From contig JAUILL010000002.1 in NCBI GenBank assembly GCA_030433335.1, forward strand, positions 1 through 64,000: a DNA stretch of 64,000 nucleotides, read 5' to 3'. The position numbers were made by a program, and so were the translations under genes. The notes under the pieces are model-generated. The model saw only the letters and a list, made by a program, of their open reading frames with translations. It had not been told where the DNA came from and ran no database searches. This document shows positions 62,953 to 64,000 of this stretch, in pieces. The stretch comes from Alphaproteobacteria bacterium (GTDB lineage Bacteria; Pseudomonadota; Alphaproteobacteria; Rhodobacterales; Rhodobacteraceae). The stretch's first letter is position 1. Each line of letters begins with the position of its first letter.

Positions 62953-64000
62953 GTGGTCGCAAAGACATACACAGTCGCATTCGATGGCGTCACCGCCCGG
63001 CAAGTAGAAGTTCAGTGCACACTTACGGCCGGCCTACCGTCCTTTTCGGTCGTCGGCCTGCCTGACAAAGCCGTCTCGGAGGCCAAAGAGCGTGTCCGCG
63101 CCACACTCGAGTCTCTGACGATCGCCCTGCCCTCCAAGAAAATCACGATCAATCTGTCGCCGGCTGACCTCCCCAAAGAAGGGTCGCACTTCGACCTGCC
63201 TATCGCCATCGCTTTGCTTGCGGCAATCGAGGCTATTCCCCCAGATCAAGCCGAAGGTCTGGTCTCGCTTGGGGAACTGTCACTTGATGGCCGCCTGATC
63301 GAAGTCGCCGGAGCGCTGCCCGCAGCAATGTGCGCGGCCTCCGAGGATCGGGCATTGCTGTGCCCTGCAGCATCGGGCCCAGAGGCCGCATGGGTCGGGG
63401 ATTGTTCTGTTTATGCAGCGCAGGACATGGCTGCGGTTCTACGGCATTTCGCAGGCCAAACTCCGATGGAAGTGGCGGAACCCGGCACAGTAACCCGAAG
63501 CGCGCACCAAGGCTGCATGCGCGAAATTCGCGGCCAAGAGCGCGCCAAACGCGCCCTCGAAATCGCCGCGGCGGGCGGGCACCACCTTTTCCTCATGGGA
63601 ACGCCGGGGTCAGGGAAATCCATGCTGGCGGCGCGACTACCCGGAATTCTGCCCCCCCTTGATGCCAGTGAAGCCCTCGAGACCAGCATGGTCCACTCCA
63701 TTGCAGGGCTACTAAAAAATGGCGGCATCACTCGAGATCGTCCTTTCAGAACGCCCCATCACACCGCCTCCGTCGCGGCTGTGGCCGGCGGCGGCAAAGG
63801 CGCGAAACCTGGCGAAATCAGCCTTGCCCATAACGGGGTACTCTTTCTCGACGAACTTCCGGAATATCCACGAAATGTTCTTGAGACCCTGAGACAACCG
63901 ATAGAAACGGGACGTATCATGGTCGCGCGGGCGAACGCGCATGTCGAATACCCATGCAGGTTTATGCTGATCGCAGCCGCAAACCCTTGCCGCTGCGGGT
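62953..64000 (+). CDS. comM: ComM/YifB-family AAA ATPase, 5' part
   Basis: The open frame begins with GTG at 62953 ([20 protein letters not shown]) and runs off the window end at codon 349. It has the N-terminal Lon-like ComM domain ([40 protein letters not shown]) and a Mg-chelatase-like AAA domain with the P-loop [20 protein letters not shown] and Walker [12 protein letters not shown]. ComM helicases drive branch migration during natural transformation. The start is preceded by CAGGAGAC. Only the C-terminal third is missing because of the window edge. Confidence 0.9.
   Translation, partial: MVAKTYTVAFDGVTARQVEVQCTLTAGLPSFSVVGLPDKAVSEAKERVRATLESLTIALPSKKITINLSPADLPKEGSHFDLPIAIALLAAIEAIPPDQAEGLVSLGELSLDGRLIEVAGALPAAMCAASEDRALLCPAASGPEAAWVGDCSVYAAQDMAAVLRHFAGQTPMEVAEPGTVTRSAHQGCMREIRGQERAKRALEIAAAGGHHLFLMGTPGSGKSMLAARLPGILPPLDASEALETSMVHSIAGLLKNGGITRDRPFRTPHHTASVAAVAGGGKGAKPGEISLAHNGVLFLDELPEYPRNVLETLRQPIETGRIMVARANAHVEYPCRFMLIAAANPCRCG

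Overview
The window reads as chromosome of an alphaproteobacterium of the order Rhodobacterales. Reasons: high G+C, a red-type (form IC) RuBisCO operon with CbbX, an RpoH-II type heat-shock sigma factor, a membrane-anchored MoeB next to dut and an M3 peptidase, and tight gene packing. Genus cannot be told from sequence reading alone. A cbb operon makes it an autotroph-capable member of a group in which many marine relatives lack RuBisCO.

Layout. (1) 1-10.5 kb is an accessory region. The main discovery is here: a tRNA-Arg(UCU) gene on the minus strand is split in two, its 3' part at 2080-2105 and its 5' part at 10118-10174. The parts join exactly at a shared GGGTT in the T-arm and rebuild a complete cloverleaf. 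The roughly 8.0 kb between them behaves like a site-specific integrated element: its two ends carry 11-bp near-perfect inverted arms beside the shared core, and it encodes a tyrosine recombinase. It also carries a complete but different tRNA-Arg(UCU) at 2381-2457, apparently a replacement for the one it broke. Cargo is adh-proC with a divergent Lrp regulator, a LysE-type exporter, a PhzF-like protein, a VOC protein and a methyltransferase. Left of it lies a decayed copy of the LysE/PhzF pair, cut by an IS3-family remnant, plus a NUDIX gene and a 300-bp repeat (R1) matched by R2 inside the element.

(2) 10.5-25.8 kb is an exopolysaccharide locus: sugar-1-phosphate transferase, glycosyltransferases, acetyltransferase-like protein, sulfotransferase, Wzy/ligase-like polymerase, polysaccharide deacetylase, Wzz/GumC-type chain-length protein, secreted glycoside hydrolase, MurJ/Wzx-like flippase and an outer-membrane barrel protein. 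(3) 26-30.1 kb holds a BCCT transporter and queCDEF for 7-deazaguanine synthesis, led by a preQ1-I riboswitch whose 3' end is the queC ribosome-binding site. (4) 30.2-32.2 kb: thioesterase, and a LysG/LysE-type regulator-exporter pair.

(5) 32.2-45.3 kb is a complete Calvin-cycle operon on the minus strand, fbp-prk-tkt-gap-pgk-fba-cbbL-cbbS-cbbX-rpe-redoxin-gph, with cbbR divergent. It supplies carboxylation, regeneration, RuBisCO repair (CbbX) and 2-phosphoglycolate removal. (6) 45.4-52.7 kb: gltX, sseB-like, a uracil-DNA-glycosylase-family gene, a capsule-export pair (kpsT-kpsE without kpsM) and a phosphohexomutase that could feed sugar-nucleotide supply. (7) 52.7-64 kb is housekeeping: M3 oligopeptidase, moeB, dut, a LysR regulator, two stand-alone receiver proteins, coaBC, chaN-rpoH2, cobU with a histidine phosphatase, and comM running off the end.
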